NCBI GenBank assembly: GCA_028023455.1 | Contig: JAQFVV010000012.1 | Location: 14,398,364 to 14,462,363, forward strand | DNA length: 64,000 nt | Reading direction: 5' to 3' | Source: Epiperipatus broadwayi | Taxonomy: Eukaryota > Onychophora > Udeonychophora > Euonychophora > Peripatidae | Shown here: one piece after another, positions 59,614-64,000 of the stretch | How the letters are laid out: every line of letters starts with the position of its first letter | Numbering within the stretch: position 1 is the stretch's first letter | The notes under the pieces: generated by a model | What the model was told of the DNA's origin: nothing | The model's database searches: none | What the model saw: only the letters and a program-made list of their open reading frames with translations | Position numbers and translations under genes: made by a program

Positions 59614-60420
59614 TCAGTAGAACAACAGAAGAAAAGAGGATAGATAATCTTATTTGTGAGTGGGATGGCGAATCGATTAAGTACACATCTCAAGAATGCC
59701 CAAAGGTTGTTTTGCAAATAAACGATGTCAAAGTAGAGACATTGTGGGATTCTGGCAGCCAGATATCGGTAATGTCAGAAACAACGTATGAGCGCATGCG
59801 GAGCCAACCCATAGAGATACCAACTCTACCAGTGAAAAGCACGCTAATAACATTAGCAAATAACAAAAAGGCACAATTGGGCTCAAAACAGGTTTGGGTG
59901 CAAATTAAGATAGGGGATAAAATTATGCCCCACACGCTATTAATTCTAAAAGGGTTGGTACATGAAGCCATATTGGGGTCAGATTTTATGCACAAAACTG
60001 GGTGTGTGATCAATTATAAAGATGAAAAGATTATCTGTGATGGGGAAGAAGTGGAGTTTGGGTCGTGGATGAGAATGAACCAGCAAAACGTATGTAATAT
60101 GGAGGTTGAGATAGAACAGCCTTCAATAGAGGCACGGATTGATGAAGTAATAAAGGGAGTGAAGGAAGGATGGAAAGAGGACCTAAAAGAAGTCTTAAAT
60201 GAATATAAATCGAATTTTTCAGATAAACCCGGGGTTATTAAAGGGTATGAGCACAGGATCAAGATCGCTGACAGTACACCATACCAGGCAAGATCATACC
60301 CAGTGCCACACCACTATAGAGCTGAGGTAGAGAGAGAATTAGCTAAAATGGAGGAGTGGGATATTATCACTAAGGGTTCATCAGCATATAATAACCCATT
60401 GGTGGTTGTAAAAAAAAAAA
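59496..60420 (+). CDS. Aspartic protease and reverse transcriptase N-terminus
   Basis: The frame is open from within the gag-like ORF (-1 frame); translation probably enters by frameshift near 59580, not at an ATG. VETLWDSGSQISVM (about 59735-59775) is the protease active site with DSG. HEAILGSDFM (about 59970) is the ILGxDFL-type C-terminal block. Next comes the reverse transcriptase N-terminus: EHRIKIADSTPYQARSYPVP, then HYRAEVERELAKMEEWDIIT and PLVVVKKK. At the 11-base A-run (60410-60420) the frame is lost. The conserved continuation is in the +1 frame at 60421. So the pro-pol frame is broken by one base. Confidence 0.8.
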
Positions 60421-62844
60421 GATGGAACCATACGACTGTGTTTGGATGCCAGGCAATTGAACAAGATTACATGGCCAGATCAAAATGTTCCACCTCCAAT
60501 TAATGAGTTGGTAAATAAATTCCAGGGGAAAAAGATATTTTCCACGTTAGATCTGACTGCCAGCTATTGGCAGATCAGGTTACACCCTGCTGACCGGAAG
60601 TACACAGCATTTCGATATAATGGTATATCGTACCAATTTAACAGAATGCCTTTTGGTCTCAAGAATAGTGGAGCAGGCCTGCTAAAATGTCTCGATCGTG
60701 TGCTGTGCCCGGAAATCAAAAAGTTAATCACTGTTTACATGGATGATGTGATTATTGCATCCAATAACGCCCAGGAACACTTACAACACCTCAAGTTGTT
60801 TCTACAAGAGTGCAATATGAAGGATATTCGCATTAATTTGCAAAAAAGCTGTTTAGCAGCGGAAGAAGTGAATTTCTTAGGGCACTTAATTAATGCCAAT
60901 GGAATTAGACCCCACCCGGACAAAATCCAGGCAATACGAGATTTCCCAGCCCCTCGAACACCAAAACAGGTGAGATCGTTTTTGGGGATGTGTAATTTCT
61001 ACAATAAATTTTACAAAAACTTTGCTTCAGACATGGAGCCTCTGCTGCAATTATTACGTAAGGGAACGTCATGGAAATGGACGGAAGAGCATGAGACCAA
61101 TTTTAGGGTTATTAAAGAGAAATTCCTTAGTCAAGTGATGTTGGTTTACCCTGACTTAAGGAAACCGTTTATTGTTCAGGTAGATAGTAGTGGGTATGGG
61201 TTAGGTGCTGCTCTTATGCAAGCTCAAGAGGATGGTACCTGGGGTGTAATTTATTTTGTCAGCAGACCACTGAGAGGTGCAGAGATTAATTACTGTGTAA
61301 CAGAGAAAGAGGCCTTGGCTGTGGTGTGGGCATTTCAGAAGTTCCGCCAATTCTTGATAGGATCGGAAACGATTGTTAGGACAGATCATAAGAGCCTAGA
61401 GTTCTTAAATCACAGTTATTTAACAAATAGTAGGCTAATCCGATGGAGCCTTTTTCTCCAGGAGTTCAATTATTCCATCCAGTATTGTAAGGGCACTGAA
61501 AATGTGGTAGCCGACACATTGAGCCGGAATATTGTTCCTGATACCCAGGACCATTTGCAGATGGAAGATATCTGTTTGGCAAGTGTAGAATTAGAAACAG
61601 ACGCTGTAGTAGAAGAAGGATTGAGACACTTAGGAAAGGTACAACGGCAAAGCCCGACCTACAAGAAAATTATTGATCAACTAGAAGACAAAGATGAAGC
61701 GGGAGAGACAGCAGATGCTAACACTGATGAGAGATACCGCCTGAAAGAAGGGATACTATGGTATATCACCGACCCTCGAAGGGATCAATGGAAAATGATC
61801 ATACCAGAAAGTTTACAGGAAGGACTTATTGACTACACACATCATTTGTATGGGCACTATGGTGTAAATAAAGTGGAAGCCTTATTGAGGACATGGTTCC
61901 ACTGGCCGAATATGAGAGCACAGGTCACCAGGATAGTAAGCTCATGTGAAATGTGTCAGAAGACAAAACCAGCAAACAAGTCGTATCAAGGTCCATTGAA
62001 TTCTATCATCCCTAAAGAACCCAATGACCTGGTGGCTATTGATTTCTATGGACCATTGCCAGCTTTCGGGAAAATGAAATATCTACTAGTAGTATATGAC
62101 CTTTTTTCAAAATGGGTGTCAGCATATCCGGTGACCCAAGCCAATACCAAGAATGCCATACGAGCCCTTGAGGTACGATATTTTAAAAGGGTAGGCAAAC
62201 CAAAAGCTATTTTGTCGGACCACGGTACGCCATTCACATCTTATGATTGGCAACAGTGGATAGAGAGGATGGAGGTAAAACACATATTGTCATCCATACG
62301 AAATCCGCAATCAAACCCTTGTGAGCGGGTGATGAGAGAGTTAGGACGCCTCTTCAGGGTATATACTGCATCCAACCATAGAGGATGGGTGAAACAACTC
62401 CCAAGGGTGTTAAATTTCATAAATTGGTCTCATAATGAATCTACCGGATTTGCACCTGTAAGACTTCACTTCGGACAAGCAATACCTAGATTGTACCAAT
62501 CCAAGTTACCCGCTGGTCCAGAAAACATTGATAAAGGGAGAGATCATGAAGAAGCAAGAAAAAAATTGGAACACTGTGCCAAGCTCCGAACCCAGCGGAA
62601 AGGAGGCCTGACTGATAAGTTTAAAACAGGGGATACAGTATGGGTAAAAACGAACCCTGTGAGTCAAACTGGGAAGCATATTTTTAAAAAGTTCCAAAAT
62701 TTGTATGAGGGACCTTACCAAATCAGCCGACAGGATGGTCCAAATGCTTTCACTTTAAAGAATGGTGAAGGAGAAAGGGGTACCTATAACGCTAGGTCAC
62801 TGAAACCATATAAGACTAGGACGTGGGTTAGAAGTACTCCATAA
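60421..62844 (+). CDS. Pol: reverse transcriptase, RNase H and integrase
   Basis: The frame is open to TAA at 62844; an upstream TAA at 60409 separates it from the protease frame. Residue numbers here count from the Leu of LDARQLN at 60442. FSTLDLTASYWQIRL (about 33) and YMDD (99-102) are reverse transcriptase motifs, and NFLGHLI (144) closes the domain. RNase H has VDSSG (Asp248), TEKEALAVV (Glu290) and RTDHKSLEF (Asp315). The integrase zinc domain has HHLYGH ... CEMC (467-505). The core has Asp534 (AIDFYG), Asp593 (SDHGTPF) and Glu628 (NPQSNPCERV), an exact D-D-35-E spacing. A GPY-type end (LYEGPYQI, 754-761) follows. All catalytic residues are present, so the proteins look functional apart from the upstream frame break. 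There is no chromodomain or envelope. Confidence 0.9.
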   Translation, partial: DGTIRLCLDARQLNKITWPDQNVPPPINELVNKFQGKKIFSTLDLTASYWQIRLHPADRKYTAFRYNGISYQFNRMPFGLKNSGAGLLKCLDRVLCPEIKKLITVYMDDVIIASNNAQEHLQHLKLFLQECNMKDIRINLQKSCLAAEEVNFLGHLINANGIRPHPDKIQAIRDFPAPRTPKQVRSFLGMCNFYNKFYKNFASDMEPLLQLLRKGTSWKWTEEHETNFRVIKEKFLSQVMLVYPDLRKPFIVQVDSSGYGLGAALMQAQEDGTWGVIYFVSRPLRGAEINYCVTEKEALAVVWAFQKFRQFLIGSETIVRTDHKSLEFLNHSYLTNSRLIRWSLFLQEFNYSIQYCKGTENVVADTLSRNIVPDTQDHLQMEDICLASVELETDAVVEEGLRHLGKVQRQSPTYKKIIDQLEDKDEAGETADANTDERYRLKEGILWYITDPRRDQWKMIIPESLQEGLIDYTHHLYGHYGVNKVEALLRTWFHWPNMRAQVTRIVSSCEMCQKTKPANKSYQGPLNSIIPKEPNDLVAIDFYGPLPAFGKMKYLLVVYDLFSKWVSAYPVTQANTKNAIRALEVRYFKRVGKPKAILSDHGTPFTSYDWQQWIERMEVKHILSSIRNPQSNPCERVMRELGRLFRVYTASNHRGWVKQLPRVLNFINWSHNESTGFAPVRLHFGQAIPRLYQSKLPAGPENIDKGRDHEEARKKLEHCAKLRTQRKGGLTDKFKTGDTVWVKTNPVSQTGKHIFKKFQNLYEGPYQISRQDGPNAFTLKNGEGERGTYNARSLKPYKTRTWVRSTP

Positions 62845-62910
62845 AGACTTATTAAGAATAAAATTAGTTCAAACCCATATTTTATTCTCATTCCCCTGCC
62901 CCGGTGGTAT

Positions 62911-64000
62911 TGTACCATTTATTTATATATACGGTACAAATTACTATTTAATATTGGGTATCATTCAAATAAAAAAAAAAAAGGAAAAAAAAGAAAAGAG
63001 AGAGAACCCGATCGTTATTTTTTTTTTGTAATATAATGTTGTAAGAAAAACGTACAATGAAAGTTTAATTTTTTTTTTAAAAATAAGTTAACTAAAATAA
63101 ATTCAATGTTGGAAAGTGCAGATTGAATCATTGATTCAAATAGTGAAAGGAAATTTCAAAGGTGAAAGATTGCTATCAGAAATAACTTTCTGATAGTAAT
63201 TAAAAATGGCAGAAATTCTTAACGAAAAAACAGACTTTGTAATAAGAAAAAGGAGAACAATGTAGAAGTTTATAAAGTAGAACAATGGAAAAAAAAAACG
63301 TGCGCAGAACTTCTAAAAAGAATCTAGAGGTATAAAAGGAGCCGACAGATTTGAAAAGGGGTCTTTTTTCTCTTATTGTTCCAATAGTGCTGAGCAATTT
63401 GAAGTGCCTCGTATTTTTTTAATAAAATGTGTCCACTTAGATACGAACTGAAATCGCTCGCCATGAGTGAGTAGAACTCTATCGTTTGCCGACACTTTCT
63501 CTCGAAAAAAGTCACCTAGATCGTCATCTGGCTACCTAAATTAGATCGGAGATTCGGAAATAAAACTAAAAGAAAAACAACTACTGCGGACTACCCACTA
63601 ACTGAATTGTACGTCGGGGAGATCGATGACCTACTTAATGTCAACTTACCGGTAAGTAAATGGCCATAATTTTTTTTACATAAAGCTTTATGAATAGTGA
63701 GTTGAATGGAAATGTTATCCCATAAATTTTTCTTGGATCAGAAGATTTGCGAACTGAGAAATGAACCAAACTGTTACTACGGAAAATAAGACTAAATAAT
63801 TATTACTCCAATATTTGAATCAAATTATTGAATTCATATGCACAATCTTTTCCAACATTATAATTTTGTCTTAATCATAAATATTGAATGCTTGACGAGT
63901 TAGAATAAATCTTTATTATTAACTTCACTTTCATTGTACGTGTATAAAATTAATGCTATTCTATTTAAGTTTTACCTTTAGTTATTTAAATTAGATCGGT
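62911..64000 (+). repeat. 3' LTR of the young Gypsy element, truncated by the window
   Basis: Starts TGTACCATTT 66 bp after the pol stop codon. It aligns base for base with 57531-58617 apart from one extra A near 62981, one extra T near 63078, one extra A near 63298 and one substitution near 63619. No classical polypurine tract precedes it; the upstream bases are TTCCCCTGCCCCGGTGGTAT. Confidence 0.9.

Larger units (their letters stand above)
57531..64000 (+). mobile_element. Young Ty3/Gypsy retrotransposon, cut by the window edge
   Basis: Near-identical LTRs (57531 to about 58768, and 62911 to the window end) enclose a gag-like mini-ORF, protease and a complete pol, all on the plus strand. 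Over about 1.09 kb the LTRs differ by one substitution (58232 region, A versus G) and three one-base homopolymer length changes. This implies recent insertion. It inserted directly after an (AT)n stretch. TGGCGCCCTCAAG at 58769 begins a primer binding site. No envelope gene lies between pol and the right LTR. The right target duplication is outside the window. Confidence 0.92.

Noticed and set aside
59151-59717. Minus-strand ORF of 188 codons, Phe/Ser-rich
   Set aside because: Antisense to the A-rich gag/protease region of the young Gypsy element; its composition mirrors the Lys/Glu codons on the coding strand.
1-64000. CRISPR arrays, bacterial operons, prophage or toxin genes
   Set aside because: No regularly spaced direct repeats, no ribosome-binding-site-linked gene runs and no such domains were seen; the content is eukaryotic retroelements.

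Overview
This window comes from a very AT-rich eukaryotic genome, most likely an invertebrate animal. The evidence is the composition, long non-coding stretches, one exon bounded by consensus splice signals, and a dense mix of Penelope-like (PLE), Ty3/Gypsy LTR and APE-type LINE retroelements, most of them broken. I cannot name the species. There are no operons, and I recognised no true tRNA or rRNA genes, CRISPR arrays or bacterial signals. Almost everything identifiable is transposable-element (TE) sequence; only one host-gene exon is supported.

Layout. Positions 1-8879 are intergenic or intronic AT-rich DNA with a perfect hairpin (2626-2691), a small CpG-containing patch (about 4930-5070) and an ATT-rich microsatellite. 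An internal coding exon of a lysine-rich protein lies on the minus strand at 8880-9910. At 11325-12010 is a LINE scrap that joins the end of an SGNH-esterase ORF1 to the start of an endonuclease ORF2. Foldback elements lie at 12829-13037 and 14506-14912. An old plus-strand Ty3/Gypsy relic with a nested inverted-repeat element spans 19385-25420. Positions 26985-28760 hold an LTR-like promoter fragment and tandem units with a hammerhead-ribozyme-like core motif.

Positions 29340-49155 are one nested story. A LINE ORF2 relic (endonuclease 29340-30470, reverse transcriptase 47482-49155) is split by a block of about 17 kb whose two ends are PLE 3' ends facing outward. The PLE block contains an inverted truncated copy (minus), a partial plus copy and a longer plus copy in tandem. 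Into it have inserted a non-autonomous LTR element with 2.2-kb LTRs (31015-36160), a solo LTR of the same family (37019-39247), an AT-rich terminal-inverted-repeat element (39322-40337) and an unrelated 3.06-kb LTR-like insertion (43284-46344, target duplication CTAT). The PLE 3' region carries a tRNA-like module, and the long-LTR family carries a repeated stem-loop whose stem bases covary.

Positions 50776-51495 are a large inverted repeat whose left arm, read on the minus strand, contains a near-complete type I hammerhead core. Positions 52118-57459 are a degraded minus-strand Ty3/Gypsy element. Positions 57531-64000 are a very young plus-strand Ty3/Gypsy element cut by the window edge. Its two LTRs differ by one substitution and three homopolymer length changes over about 1.09 kb. 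Its pol has all catalytic residues I looked for, but it has almost no gag and a one-base frame break in an A-run of the reverse transcriptase.
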